From: Lichtheimia corymbifera B2541
Taxonomy: Eukaryota; Mucoromycota; Mucoromycetes; Mucorales; Lichtheimiaceae
Direction of reading: 5' to 3'
Assembly: GCA_000697475.1 (NCBI GenBank)
Contig: JNEU01000826.1
Location: forward strand, 305,794 to 369,793
Length of the DNA stretch: 64,000 bases
Position 1 is the stretch's first letter. Each line of letters starts with the position of its first letter. The notes beneath the pieces are model-generated. The model had not been told where the DNA came from. It worked only from the letters and a program-made list of their open reading frames with translations, and did not search any database. The position numbers and the translations under genes are program-made. Shown here piece after piece: positions 23,796 to 36,367 of this stretch.

Positions 23796-24827
23796 ATGGA
23801 TCACGCAAACATATACGATGGGCACCTTTTATATATGTATATGCAACACAATTCCTCCATGGCTCAGCAATAGCGCCCAACGGGATAGCATCTGGAACAA
23901 CATGCACGAACAATGATCCCAGCGAACAACGACGTAAACTCCCCCTCACCTTCTTCGACGATGGCCCTGATTCGCTCAATGGAAAAAAAAAGAACCATTC
24001 AATCACACAACATCCGTTACGTTGATACTCGATATGTAGTTAACCCCGTGACAAAGAAGGATCCTAGCAGTTTTTTTTCCTTCTCAGACACAAAATAGCT
24101 AGTGGAGTAGTAGTAGATTTGCAGTCTTTTGACATTATACACATTTGCATTATCATCTCCCAGTCTTTTACAATTTCACATGCATCATGTCGATACCCTG
24201 GTAATAATAGAGAAGAATTTTATATACCATAACAAGAATGACGGATGAGCTGATGTCTTAAAGTTTAGCTTTTCTATTGCCATCAACGCTAATGTTATTT
24301 TTTTCAAGCGCCTACAGCACCAAAAAGTCAGTCATCATTGTACCTTGATTCACCAAGCGTTGTTTTTTAAGATCACCTTATCGTACAATAGTTACGTAGG
24401 AGGAACCAATATAAAAGTGATCCACCTCCTCCTCTCCTCCTCCTCCTCTCCAGTAACCGGCAGGTCGATGACTGGTTTCAAGGTACCTGAAGGAAAGTAT
24501 ATCTTGACAGGATGACTTTAGCAACCATGTAGATCAATATAAAAAAATGCATGCCAACCTACATTGTGAATAATAAAACTAGTTGACTCGTGTCTATGAG
24601 ATTGATCCACCTTGACAAAGTCCGGAAGAGGATATGGAAATGCTGCATGGAGTAACACAAAGGTTGTACACATACCAAGCAGCATCCGTATTTGGTCGTC
24701 CCTTGCTTTTTTATATATACGGCACTCACTTGGATCTTTCTCTTTTTCTCCTTTATTATTACATCCGCATTCAATATCTAAATCCTTTACTTCTTGACCA
24801 TTCTTTTGTATCGTATTCTATTCTTTC
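23796..24827. other. Intergenic, Kin1 promoter side
   Basis: No supported gene. A TCC-rich tract lies at about 24424-24451. A TATATATA cluster near 24711-24718 and a pyrimidine-rich stretch precede the ATG at 24828, consistent with the core promoter of the Kin1-like gene. Short frames on both strands look random. Confidence 0.5.
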
Positions 24828-27820
24828 ATGACAGCCGCCACCCTCACGCCACCCACTGCGGTTCCAGAACCATCAACCACAGCTTCACGCACTACTACTC
24901 CACAACGAGCACCATCTGTCAGGTCTTCTCATGACCAAAAACGTGCTGCACGGGACTCGTCATTGCATCGCCAAGAAAGCCGACACAGCCATCACAATTC
25001 GATTGACAAAAGCCAGGACCATTCGATACACCGACGCCAATCCGAGAGACGTAAAACCATGCGAGTGGGCAATTACGTGATCAGCCGCAAGACGATCGGT
25101 GCAGGAAGTATGGGCAAAGTGAAACTGGCCGAGTGTATTACCGACAACGACCGACAACAGGTACGTCTTTTGCATACAAAACCTATTACACGTATGTATG
25201 ACTAACATGTACATACCCTATAGTATGCAGTCAAGATCATGCCCAAAGTGAATATAACCAGTGCCAGCAGCGGCAGCAGCAGCAGTAACGGCAATGGCAA
25301 ACCAAAGGATCCCAAAGATACACCAAAAGAACGAGAGCAGCGTACGATACGTGAGATGGCCATGATGCATCTCCTGAGGCATCCCAACATTTGTCAACTC
25401 AAGGAGTGGGTCACCGAGGGCGATTATTATTACATGTTCCTCGAGTATGTGAACGGCGGTCAGCTGCTTGACTACATCATCAGCCACGGTAAACTTCGTG
25501 AGAAACAAGCTCGAAAGTTTGCCCGCCAAATTGCGAGTGCTCTAGGTATGCGGTTGGTTTCATTCAAGGCGTATATATCACCTGTATATACTTATCGGAT
25601 TTTCTTTCTTTCTTTAGATTACTGTCATCGCAATTCTATTGTTCATCGTGGTAAGTGGGGGAGGATTGTGTTGTAACACGAGTTCATTGTGAATTCTCAC
25701 CTCCTCTTTCCGTAATTGGGTAGATCTGAAAATAGAAAATATTCTGATCACGCGGGATGAAGATGTCAAAATCATTGACTTTGGCCTATCCAATATTTAC
25801 TCCCCGTCCAGACTCCTCAGCACTTTTTGCGGTTCTCTTTATTTTGCTGCCCCTGAGTTATTACAAGCACGTCATTATACCGGGCCTGAAGTTGATGTAT
25901 GGAGCTTTGGTGTGGTCCTTTATGTCCTTGTTTGTGGTCGCGTCCCATTCGATGATACAAGTTTACCAGCTCTGCATGCAAAAATTAAAGCGGGTCGGGT
26001 GGATGGTTACCCTGATCATCTAAGCAAAGGTACATTGTTTGTGTGTGAGGTGTCTTAAAAAGACTTTTTTGTATTGATATCTCCTCGCCTCCCCCCTATA
26101 TTTAGATTGTGTTGATCTTTTGACCCGTGTACTGGTGGTGGATCCGAAAAGACGTGCCACGCTATCCCAAGTCATCAACCATCCATGGATGAACAAAGGC
26201 TATGATGATCCAGTTACCAACTACATTCCTCATCGACAAGCACTGGAATCTATCGATATGGATGTTGTAGAAGGAATGGGCGGCTTCGGATTTGGTGATC
26301 CGCGTGACATTTATGCAAGTCTGGAGCACATCATTGCAAACTCCGATTATCAAAAGGCCGCTTCACGAGTAGACCAAAATTATCAGCATCAATTGCATTA
26401 CCAGCAACAACAGTCATCCAAGCCTCGTTGGAGACGCAGTTTACGCTCACCATCAACAAGAAGAAATGCATCATCACAACATCAACAACAACACGCCATG
26501 GATGATCCACAATCACTCCCAGCAATGTATGACCCCCTCGTATCCATTTATTATCTTGTCAAAGAAAAGAAGGAGTTTGATCAAAGACAACAGCAACTCA
26601 AGGATCAACGATTGGCACCTGCAGCACAATCAGTGCCTATTTTACGACGATCCAATAGCAGCTCATTCTCATCCATGGGTGGTGGCTCATCTCATGTGGA
26701 TTCGGGTTTGACACGGAGGAAAACGGATCGTATCCCCAACACACCAAAATTGAACGACAATGATGAGAATAGCAATGGAATGATGCCCCGGTCAGGAAGC
26801 TTACACTTTCCAACAAGGTCACAGAGTACCCGTGTTGCTACAACATCTTCAACCTTGTTATCACGTAGTAAAAGTGCAGCTCGTCGTCTTGGCGCTATTA
26901 TCCCCAGCAACAATAACAACCATCAACAACGATCATCTCTTGACGCAGACAAAGTACTTCCTCCTTTACCAACCACCAACACGATCCCACCTCCTCATCT
27001 TGAGACGGAAAAGACACCAACATCCTCCTTGTCTACACCTCTTAAAAAGACCTTTCACCAGCTTGTGACCACCACCACAACAGCAACATCCAATAAGGAG
27101 AATGACAAACAACAACAACAACATCGTCCCTCCCCTTGGCGTAGATTATCTATTGGACGTGGAGCAAAGCAACACAACCGTGCTTCAATGGAAGCTGCCA
27201 GTGCTCATGAACCCATGCCAACCAATAAACCCATTCCTAGCAGCGCGCGTTCTTCTGACATTGCTGATCCTACCATTGGTATGTATACAAAAGAGCAATG
27301 TATATGTGTATACTCATCTATCATGTTCTCTATAGACCCATCTTCTGTGGCAGGACCTGCTATGAGCACACATCCAAAGAGTCTTTTCAACTTTAATCGA
27401 CGCCATTTATTCCGCAGCACGCCTCAAAAGCTTTTGGATGATTTGAATGATCTCTTATCACTCATGAGTATCAAGACCCAACAATCCATGCTGGAGCCCT
27501 ATGTGCTTTTCTGTGAATGCGATTATCCCGATTGGACACGATTTCTATCCAAAGCACCCACCGTGGAAAATCCTACCTCAGACTCTACAACAACACCATC
27601 CGGGCAATCGAGCCGTATTGAGTATTCCGATTTGGAAGAAGGCGAACCATTACGCTTCACTGTCATGATTTATCAGGCTCGATGGGCTGGCGGTCGTCTT
27701 GGTGTCAAAGTCAAGGAGGCAGAAATTGATGAAGCAATCCTCACATCCCACACAAAAATCTATCGCAACTTGTACCACATTATCCTTTGCGAACTCGGCA
27801 AGATGACCAGCAGTCGCTAG
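24828..27820 (+). CDS. Kin1/MARK-type serine/threonine kinase with KA1 domain
   Basis: A Ser/His/Arg-rich leader precedes the kinase domain: [20 protein letters not shown], then [10 protein letters not shown] (ATP lysine), an inserted Ser/Gly run, [24 protein letters not shown] (exon junction after HR), [41 protein letters not shown], and [13 protein letters not shown]. At least four introns lie in the kinase part. A long Ser/Gln/Asn-rich middle follows. The C-terminus has a kinase-associated KA1 domain ([19 protein letters not shown], then [13 protein letters not shown]), which binds acidic lipids. Fungal Kin1/Kin2 act at the plasma membrane in polarised growth, exocytosis and septum placement. 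The frame remains open through 27275-27335, although a GTATGT there could be an intron donor. Confidence 0.93.
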
Positions 27821-27860
27821 TAGCAGTGACCACTCAGTTCATTCATCACCCACATATATC

Positions 27861-27885
27861 CATCATCATCATCATCATCATCATC
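27861..27885. repeat. (CAT)n microsatellite
   Basis: About eight CAT units, followed by more CAT-like sequence to about 27918. It lies in the space between the convergent Kin1-like and TMEM209-like genes. Confidence 0.85.
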
Positions 27886-28103
27886 TCCATCACCATCATC
27901 GTTTATATCATCATCATTGATACCATTTGTAGTGCATTTCAATTTCGTACATAAAAAAGAGCGCGCATGTAATGGGATTACTGTGTTTGTATACTATATG
28001 CAAATTGTGGGATCTGGGTTTATTGTTGGATAATGTGCAGCATGGTTTAGTAAAAGATCTCTTTCGATATACTAGATGGATAAAGCATCGTTAGTTTGCG
28101 TTT

Positions 28104-29934
28104 TTATCCTTTGTGTACTACGAATACATACTCTTCAGTGATGTAAAAATAGATCAACAAGAATTTCAAGATTTCGCCTTGTACCTAATGCACGAGAACA
28201 GGGTCAGTATCGTCATGTCAAATTGAGGGGTGGCATCTTACCGGTAAGAGGGGAGGAACAACATTGGGCATGGTATGGGTCAAATAGGTTTTGAAAACGT
28301 GGAACACAATCTAAGAGAAAAGAAATCAATCGCCATGTCCTCCATGCACCAAGCAGTTATACAAACCTCAGAGTCAGATGGCAGATCAGATTCTTTGGTA
28401 ATCAAACGGAATCGTGATTGCTTGCCCAATTCTATCCAAGCAAAACGTCAATGCACTAGCCAACGTAATGCCAATCCCTGCCTGATATTCTTACCTTGCA
28501 TGCGTTCAATGACATATTTTCTGGCGCGGTTATTTTCATATCCAGGCAAGTTGAGCAGCTTTTGGACCAATGCGACAGAAAGTGCATTATCGTCCTAATA
28601 GAAACCAGACATCAACCACCTATTTCCTCCTTTCACGTATCCATGGGCAACTTACCACATAAGACGGATCAGTGATGAGCAGAGCGAGAATGTTGAGAGG
28701 GCAATCAACAAAGCTGGTGCCTTGTTTGGGTAGTTGCTTTTCCACAGCTTCCACAGTGCGTACAGCAGGTGTAAAAATGTTTGAAGAAATCCACTACCAT
28801 AAGCACATAAGTATGCATTCCACATGGATCCAATCCTCTTTCCAATGTAGTTAGTTACCTGACGTAAGCGATCATAATAAACCTTGGATGAACGATCTTC
28901 GAATCGGTGCCAATTTTCTTGGAAATCATCATACTACGTGGTGATGGATCAATTAGCCTCTATGTATCTTCCTTCCTCCCTTTGAGAACTATTTACCTGT
29001 TCCGATCTGAAACGTTCAATGATATTTGGCTGTGGACAAAGACGCCACAAGTACTTGTTGGTGCGAGTGGTCTTCTTTTTGCGTGTCACATGCGAAGGAG
29101 TATATTCGAGTTTGGGCAATGAAATGTTGAACGATGGATCGCCTGATCTTTCTGCTGGCATCCAGGCAAATGTCTTTGGATCATAGGGTGAGGTTGCCTT
29201 GGTGATTTCAGGAATCGCTAAATATTTCCCCTTCCAAATCAATATCCATTGCGATAGCTTATATTGACCATTACATACCAGGAGAATCATTGATAGGTCC
29301 CTTCCATGGTTGTGATCGTGCCTGGGGATTGGTGGATGGAACGGCTGGTGGTGCACTCGCAGGTTGATTGTTGTTTGTAGGTGGTTGCGGTTGTGGTGTC
29401 GAGGATGCCTTTTTCTTTGTTGTAGCTTGGATGTATTGGTTCTTTGCAAAGCAATAAACGTGATCAATGAGCATGTAAACACCTCGCGTAACAGGGCCAG
29501 TGTTGAAGAGATAGTTGTACAGGGGGAACTTTTGTAAGATCGACTGGCTGGACTGGGTTGATGTGACATGGGAGAAGACGTTGAAGAGAAAAACAAGCAT
29601 CATGATAACTTCTATAGGCATTCGTTAGTGTCAAGTGGATAAATCTGCTCACGATCTTGTACATGCCTAAAACAGTTGCCAGTCTTGAAGACAACAGTGC
29701 AGTGAGGATGGGAATATTTGACGATGTGATCAGACGCACCGCAAAGAACACGGCCGCCATGGCTATCAGATTCCTCTTGATAACATATTCATTCCACGTA
29801 CTGCTGGCTAGTAATGCTGCTAGCATGTTGGAGGGAGGTTGGGTGGAGCAGTACGAAGAAACAAGATAGAATGCATTTACTCCAGCCAGCGCGTTTAACC
29901 ATCCTCCGCAGGCCTTCTTCAAGTCACGCGACAT
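28104..29934 (-). CDS. TMEM209-like nuclear envelope protein
   Basis: A multi-exon gene. The N-terminus has hydrophobic segments, LIAMAAVFFAVRLI in the first exon and VIMMLVFLFNVF in the second, followed by a Pro/Gln linker. Diagnostic pieces of the C-terminal domain (PF09786, cytochrome b561 N-terminal/TMEM209) are WRLCPQPNIIERFRSEQ, then NWHRFEDRSSKVYYDRLRQW with ISSNIFTPAVRTVEAV (human: [20 protein letters not shown]), ENNRARKYVIERMQELGK, and DLPSDSEIVFHVFKTYLTH (human: DLPTDSAIIMHVFCTYLD). TMEM209 sits at the nuclear envelope and interacts with nucleoporins; yeast Pom34 is a possible functional counterpart. The last exon is uncertain: the frame stops at 28104, short of the animal end, and a GTATGT at 28129 could start another intron leading to about 28000. 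Confidence 0.75.
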
Positions 29935-31836
29935 CCCTCCGCAGCTGTGCCGCAGGTGGATTTTATGAACTGTTGCTATCCATTACTTTGATTGAGCATT
30001 CCACAATGCTTGCACACTTTATCAGTTCGATCTATCATGACAACAATTCCCACGCCCACTCGTATATAAACAAGGTTGTTGTCACCAACACTATCATACG
30101 CCCTTTGTACGCATACCATCATCAATCAATGGCCCTTTGGTAAGTCTTCAGGATATTCTTTATTTGATTCCCCAAAACGAGGTTGCTTAGGCATTCATTC
30201 TTTATGTAGCTCACCTCATTGCCTTACCCACTTGGTGTGCTCATTGCTGCCTAATGACACTTGGCTGTATTCCTTGATGGATCCTTTGTGGTAGGTATCA
30301 TTTATATGTTGATAAATGTTATTAAAAGGATGCCTAGTACATTTGTAGGCAAAAGCAACCCCAATCTGATGGGTAGTTGGGACCCCCTTGTGGGTGGCAT
30401 AAGTATATGCATCCTTCTATTACCAACGGTGCAACCAGCAGCTCTTTTATCTTACGGTATAGATCGTTTTCCTTCGCCAAAGATGAAGCTGTGCGCTAAA
30501 TGAGCGAGAACACATCTGGTCCGGCTGAAGCAAGTGCACCTACGCCAAGGACTGCGCAAAAGTTGATCCGTTAGCATCATTCCTTTATATTTAAAATTAC
30601 CCACCACTACAAGAGGGGGATATACAAGCACTCTCAAAAAAGCGCGACTGGATATAGTTATGAGGCCAGGTTATAGAGGTACTATATACTGCAACAGTCG
30701 AGAGGGGTTGGCACTAAATTGCATATAGCATTTCTAGCTCAAAATCTCAACAATTACCAAGAGAGGTACACAGCATTTACTCGAGGTCTCAAGAAGGATG
30801 ATTTCACCATCATGGGATACGCTCGAAAATCCTAAAGTGATATGAACAATGACGTCCAAGACAATCTCAACGAGATCATTGGGTGCTTGAAGAAACGCTG
30901 ACTCGAGGAGCTTTCACGTAAAGTCAAAGTCGGTAGCGCAATTGCGTGACGAGATAACCCTGAATTCGTGGATATCAAGGTGTCTCTCGGGTATGTTCTG
31001 CACAAGCATATAATATCCTAGGATTACATTTACTAACATTTTATATAGCAATCACCCATGGACAACTGCTCGGTTGTAGTTGACAGAACTAGCAATACAG
31101 GAAGATACGATCGTACCATGCCCCGGCAATATTTGTATTTTCAAGCGCAAAGCACTGTACATACACATGGTCATGAAGTAATGGATTGCGGTATTATAGT
31201 GCAGACTCAATGCGAAAATAGCTGATGTATCAATGAATAAAATGATAGCAGCATGTATGGAAATTGGAGCGTATTGTATATCGCTGGAGAAGAGCATAAT
31301 GACTCGTTTATTGTGGTCAGCTTTTGATTCTTGCTACCAATATGCTTGGTTGGCTGTACATACTACATGCATCCTTATTGTAACAGCCCAGCCTTTGCAA
31401 TCCTTATTTCAAGAGTATAGAATGATTAGCCAACTTGCCACAATCAACCACTCATTATCCTTTTAAGCAAGGTGTTCAACATTCTTACCGGCTATGTTAA
31501 CTTTGCGGTTGCCATTTTCATCTCCATGGATACAATGAAGCAATTAGATGCGTGATGCCTTGTATGATGATGTTCATTGTCTGTTGGGATCATTCTACGG
31601 AATAGTGCGATTCACCGTCGGTGTGGTACAATGAAGCAAATGAACCATGATATCCATAGGTACCGAAGACTCTTTATGATAGAGGTGGTTGCTACGCCGT
31701 ATTGATGGATGCATTGTGTGCTTGGATTAATTCGGCATTCCGCTGGATTACCTAAGCAGGCGTTGGATTTCCTTTATATAGCATCGTTCCTGGGCTGCAT
31801 GCTTTCCATACGTTTCTTTCAAAGTCAATTGTTACA
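29935..31836. other. 1.9-kb gene-poor region
   Basis: No intact gene. Several plausible splice signals follow the ATG at 30129, but every joined frame stops quickly. A decayed coding stretch at 30660-31080 is listed separately. The sequence from 31100 to 31830 is AT-rich with short random frames and holds the promoter of the DUF3605 gene. Confidence 0.5.
30660..31080 (+). pseudogene. Decayed ORF, possible Mucorales repeat or IS607-like remnant
   Basis: Three pieces of coherent coding sequence are interrupted. About 30669-30725 reads GYRGTIYCNSREGLALNCI. After a frameshift near 30719, AFLAQNLNNYQERYTAF runs into FTIMGYARKS. A TAA at 30833 and a TGA at 30899 interrupt the downstream frame (MNNDVQDNLNEIIGCLKK, then KVKVGSAIA). 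An intron-like GTATGT...TATATAG at about 30991-31050 may have separated a further exon. The GYARKS motif resembles the start of serine-recombinase-like N-termini in repeated Mucorales proteins; that link is from memory and weak. The stop codons and the frameshift are directly visible. Confidence 0.45.
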
Positions 31837-32396
31837 ATGTCACTCAGCACCTCCAGCAGCGATGAGTTTTATGGCGATCACGTTCATAAATGGGAGGAGA
31901 TTCACCATCTAGTTTGTAAGCTTCTATTGGAAAAAGTGAGGGTGTGGCACCTGACACAAAAGTTGACGTCTGTAACATAGCAACTAACCAGGTGAAGCTT
32001 ATCCGCCGTAACCGTGAAGGACAACGTCGATACCGCGCATGGATTGAAGACACGCTATCAAAGTACAAGGATATTGAGGATTATCTGCTGACCGAGAAGC
32101 TGCATTTCCCTGTGGATGATAATGATGAAGAACGACCTCATGTTATCGTGCTTCCTAATGACTTCCCATATTCCATGGAACCTGGCATCCAGCATATCCT
32201 CATCTGGTCACAAAGGTCCCTCAAGGAAAAATACGTGTTGGAGATCTTGGAAGAACGATATGGATCCTCAAAGTGGGAATGGGTCTATTTTGTCAATCCA
32301 CCAGAGACACAAAGCGTACGTCGACTCCCTCATGTCCATGTATTCATGCGTCCTATTCAACTTCAGCAAGTGAATGGTGGTAGCCATAGTGATTAG
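31837..32396 (+). CDS. DUF3605 domain protein
   Basis: Two exons (31837-31915, 31981-32396) give 164 residues. The start MSLSTSSSDEFYGDHVHKW leads to EEIHHLV, and after the intron to TNQVKLIRRN, YKDIEDYLLTEKLHFP, LPNDFPYSMEPGIQHILIWS, and RLPHVHVFMRP near the end. The NDFPY-x-x-E-x-GI-x-H-x-x-x-WS signature identifies PF12239 (DUF3605), a fungal family including N-acetylglucosamine-induced proteins. No biochemical activity is established. The conserved His-containing segments suggest a compact enzyme-like fold, but that is a guess. Starting at the later ATG (31944) would drop the conserved WEEIH segment, so the spliced start is preferred. Confidence 0.88.
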
Positions 32397-32531
32397 TTTG
32401 TCATGAGGATAGCGATCAAGCATATAGACACACTTTGATTGAATTCCCGCACACCCCTCTTTCCATTCTACATATAAACGCGGGCTCTCTTCTTTTTTCT
32501 CACTTCCCAACAGTACTCTGTTTATCACGCC

Positions 32532-35037
32532 ATGAGCTTCTTTTGGTCATTTGGCAGTAATACGAAGAAGAATGCAAGTATCCACTTTATATATTGAGCT
32601 TTGTTTCATGAGAGCTGATCGAGTGACATGCAGGAACCAAGCACTCCACCACCTCATTCACTACCCGAGCAACAGCAATATGCACATAAGGCTATGAGCA
32701 ACACTTTTCGAAAAGGCGTTCAATACAACAGTAAATAACTGATAAATGCCTGTCCTTGACTATGCTTGTTGACGTCTCTCTTTCTAGTGAAAATCGTATT
32801 GCGTGGTGACGTTATGACAGGCAAGACAGCACTGTGTAAGGATCAATGTCGTACATATTATGAACATCCACACTTATCGCATGGCTAGTTAAACGCCTTC
32901 AGGGAGAAGAGTTTGATGCTTCCTATGTTTCGACCCCACAAATCCAAGTGGCCAATATACCATGGCATTACAGAGGTAAATCTTATTGGGCATTTCATTT
33001 CCTGGTGAGTGTATCTGACTATCCTCGAGCAGACTCCAACGACATCATCAAGATCGAAGTATGGGACGTGGTAGACAAAGCTCACAACAACAAAAATACC
33101 AGCACAGAATCGGGGATCAAGCTTGAACATAATGCACAGCCCAAGCAAGAGCAACAACAGCAACAACAACAACAACAACAACCATCATCCACTGAATCTC
33201 AACAGCTGGGACTCGACGCATCCACAGTCAATGTCTATCGCAACACACACGCTGTTATATTCCTATTCGATGTCAGCAAGCAGTGGACCTTCGACTATGT
33301 AAACAATCAGCTGGCTGATGTACCTGAAGCGCTTTCGGTGCTTGTGATTGTAAGTATCTCTTATCTAACCATAGTAAATGGAGCCGTTTTATATTAATCT
33401 TTGTGTTATTTAGGGCAATTGTAATGATAAGAGGTAGGTAAGTCCTAATCCTTCAAAGCATTCATTGTTCGAAGGAAGGAAGGAGGGTGACGAAAAGACA
33501 AAAGTGATCTCATTGTATTATCAGCGCGGAGCGAGTAGTGAATTTAGATCAGATTCATGCCACCCTTTATCAGCACAACAAGGAGCGAATCGAGAAATCA
33601 GCCATCAAACCCAACCTGATACGCTATGCAGAAACCAGCATGAAGACAGGCTTCGGATTGAAATACATTTACGACTACCTTGCTGTTCCCTTTTTACAGC
33701 TTCAGGTAAGCACCCCACTTTCAACAGAGAACGTCTCATTCAAATGGCTTTTTCAAAGATGGAAACATTACGGAAACAATTGGAGCTCAAGGCAGTTGAG
33801 ATTGTTGATATTCTCGAGGCGCTTGACATGGATGAAAAAGTACCAGAGGTGATGAGACGTAGACGAGGCCAGGATAACTTTGATCAGCGTATGTATATAT
33901 ATATGGCATTCAACACATCATCATCCATCATCTCACGCTTCATTATCAGCATCTGAACCTCATTTGGCAAGACAACGAGAGGAAATGCAAAATATATGGG
34001 AACAAGATGTCAGTGGGATTGCTGCTGAAAGTAGGTGATGAAAGGATGATTGAAGATTGTTCATTGACTGAGGAATAACAAAATAGATCCCAGCCCATTG
34101 GAGATTCCTGAATCGCCTTCGTACATACGTAAAGAAACGCCTCCACCACCAGTGGCACCTGTACAAGGCCGTCGACGCGAAGGATCACTTGTATCTGAAT
34201 CCGATCATATGCCAGCCGCTGTAGATCAGTTTGATGCCGGAGAACTGAATGATGATTGGTTTGCATCAGACGACACACCTCTTGCTATCAAGCACAAAAT
34301 GCCTTTCAACAAAGCCGATTCGGATAATGAAGAGGGTGGTGGCAATCCCATGGTAGCCGGTGACGAGGATGTGGAATCGGTCGAGTACTATACTGCAGCC
34401 AAGGAACCCGTGGTGACCACAGCAAAACCCAAGCAACAGTCAGCCTCAGAAAGTGAAAATGGGGAGGATAGCGACAATGACCAATATAACTCGCCTTACG
34501 GAGACTCCTTCACAGCAACAGAACCTCCATCCCTATTCAAAAACGAATTTGGTAACGTGTGGGGCATGCAGCACGAGGATCCATCAATGATGGTGGTGCG
34601 TCAAACAAGAATTGAATCGGACAGCGAGGATGAAGATAATATTGCCACCACTACGACTACTCCTGGTTTGGCGCAAGAATTTCATCGTCCAGATATTGGA
34701 ACACCATCCTCTTTTTCAGGTAGTGGATTTGGAGCTTATGAAGAGATTGGCGGTGATGGCGAGAACCCGTGGTCGTTGGATGATGATAAACGACATCAGC
34801 AAGAGGATGATGGTAGCCCCTGGCGCAGCGAACCGCTCGAGAAAGAGGTAAAGGAATCATAGATAAAAAAGGAATGTCATGGATTGATGCGGTATTATCG
34901 ATTATTAGGTCAATGCGCATAATCAAGAAACTGAAATCATGTCCGAAAAACGGAAAGGCAAGAAAAAGGCATCATCTTCCAGCAGTGGCAAAAAGAAGAG
35001 TAAACATGGAAAAAAGAAGAAATCCTCCACGCCGTAG
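32532..35037 (+). CDS. RABL6-like (Rab-like protein 6) GTPase
   Basis: A many-exon gene. MSFFWSFG opens it. After an intron come AMSNTFRKGVQYN and VKIVLRGDVMTGKTALW, matching human RABL6 MSNTFRKGVQYNMKIVIRGD and the G1 loop GxxxxGKT. Next are RLQGEEF, IQVANIPWHYR, DIIKIEVWDVVDK (replacing the usual DxxG), DVSKQWTFDYV, GNCNDKR (G4), and RYAETSMKTGFGLKYIYDYL, then PFLQLQ. The domain carries a Gln-rich insert at about 33147-33182. The acidic tail keeps the short motif GGNPMVAG found in the human protein and ends in Lys/Ser runs (GKKKSKHGKKKKSS), also like human. Human RABL6 affects proliferation and nuclear-cytoplasmic shuttling. The fungal function is unknown. Exons between 33350 and 34090 were placed only approximately. 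Confidence 0.88.
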
Positions 35038-35419
35038 ATAGCATTCATTATGAAACAAAGCCATTAAAGTCATATTGCATGAATTCACTATGTGCTACGT
35101 TGGGTGATATGAATGGCTACTTTTTCCCCAAACAATGTTTCACCCACACAATATGTAGTTTTAAGGAAGCGATTTATTGTTGCAAATGCAATAATCTTTG
35201 GGTATTATTATATATAACTCGTCGCTCTGATCCCCTTCATTTGGTATAAAAGAGTAAAGGTTGGGAAAATATACATAGTAGATGGCCGTATGAGTTGTGC
35301 ATGCGTGCGTCGTAGATGTGAGTGTGTGCGTTCGGACTTTTTAAACCAACCTTGTTGCACTTGGATGATTTCCAGGCCGAGTGAGCTCTTTCAAGTCTTT
35401 CCCTACAACCAAAGTGGTG
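35038..35419. other. Intergenic, RNF5-like promoter
   Basis: No gene. TATAAA at 35245-35250 lies about 170 bases before the RNF5-like ATG on the plus strand. The left end is the 3' flank of the RABL6-like gene. Confidence 0.5.
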
Positions 35420-36367
35420 ATGGAATCAACAGACAGCGTATCCCGGAACCATGATACGACCGAGATTGAAGCGAATGACACTGTAAACGACATGCCGTCT
35501 CCAACTACGGATACGATTACCCATCACGAGCCATCTGAAGACGATATGCCTCAGCAGTTGCTACCCGAGCGGAAACGACAGCAGTTCTCATATACAGCCA
35601 ACGAATTAAGGAGAAGACATATTAAAAACGAAGAAAAGGTGGATAATAGTGGAAGTGGTTTTTATGAATGTAATATATGGTAAGCTATACTTTGAGCTAT
35701 AAAAAAGTACACTAATTCATCTATCTTTATAGTTTCGACACAGCTACTCATCCCGTGCTTACATTATGTGGTCATTTGTTTTGGTAAGAGCATGATATTG
35801 TATGTTATAAGATATGTTGTTATTGATACATGTATTGTAGCTGGTCTTGTTTGGCTCAATGGCTTAATGCACAATCGAGAAACCCAACATGCCCGGTTTG
35901 TAAGGCAGGATGTGGAAAAGATAAGGTGATACCGGTATATGGAAGGGGACGAGAAGAAAAGGATCCAAGGTAAGGATGATATTATTGAGTTATTGAGTAC
36001 TTGATCTGACGCCATATGTTATACATATTAGGAATGATCCCTCTATTCCAACTCGACCAGCTGGTCAACGACCACCACCCTTGCGAGATCCCAATACACC
36101 AGGCTCCTCTTTCTTTGGACAACCGTTCCGGGGTATGCATACTGGAAACAACATTGCCATCTCGGCTGGTATCGGTTTGTTCCCTTTTGGCATTGCATTT
36201 GTAAGTTGACATGTGTTACAAATCTCGAATGAAGCTAATTTACCCTATTACAGAATATCCCAACCTCCAATGCTGGTATCCATGGGCAACCGGGCCAGAA
36301 TTCTTTCATGTCACGCTTGATACTAATGGTGATCATCTTGCTACTCGCTGCTATCATCTTTTATTAG
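35420..36367 (+). CDS. RNF5/RNF185-type RING ubiquitin ligase of the ER
   Basis: The first in-frame ATG is at 35420 (MESTDSVSRNHDTTEI). An acidic leader is followed by a C3HC4 RING: FYECNIC, FDTATHPVLTLCGHLFCWSC, LAQWLNAQ, and CPVCKAGCGKDKVIPVYGRG. That last segment, with VIPVYGRG, is diagnostic for RNF5, RNF185 and plant RMA1. RDPNTPGSSFFG and GIGLFPFGIAF precede a C-terminal hydrophobic anchor LILMVIILLLAAIIFY, typical of tail-anchored RNF5. The family works with UBC6/UBC7-type E2 enzymes in ER-associated degradation. Introns fall inside the RING and before the anchor. Confidence 0.93.

Noticed and set aside
30129..30600. Possible multi-exon gene from ATGGCCCTTTG with several GT-AG pairs
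   Set aside because: All tested splice combinations hit stops within a few codons or yield no recognisable protein.
35381..35419. Upstream start for the RNF5-like gene (frame opens at GTG 35381)
   Set aside because: The first in-frame ATG is 35420; GTG starts are not expected in nuclear fungal genes.
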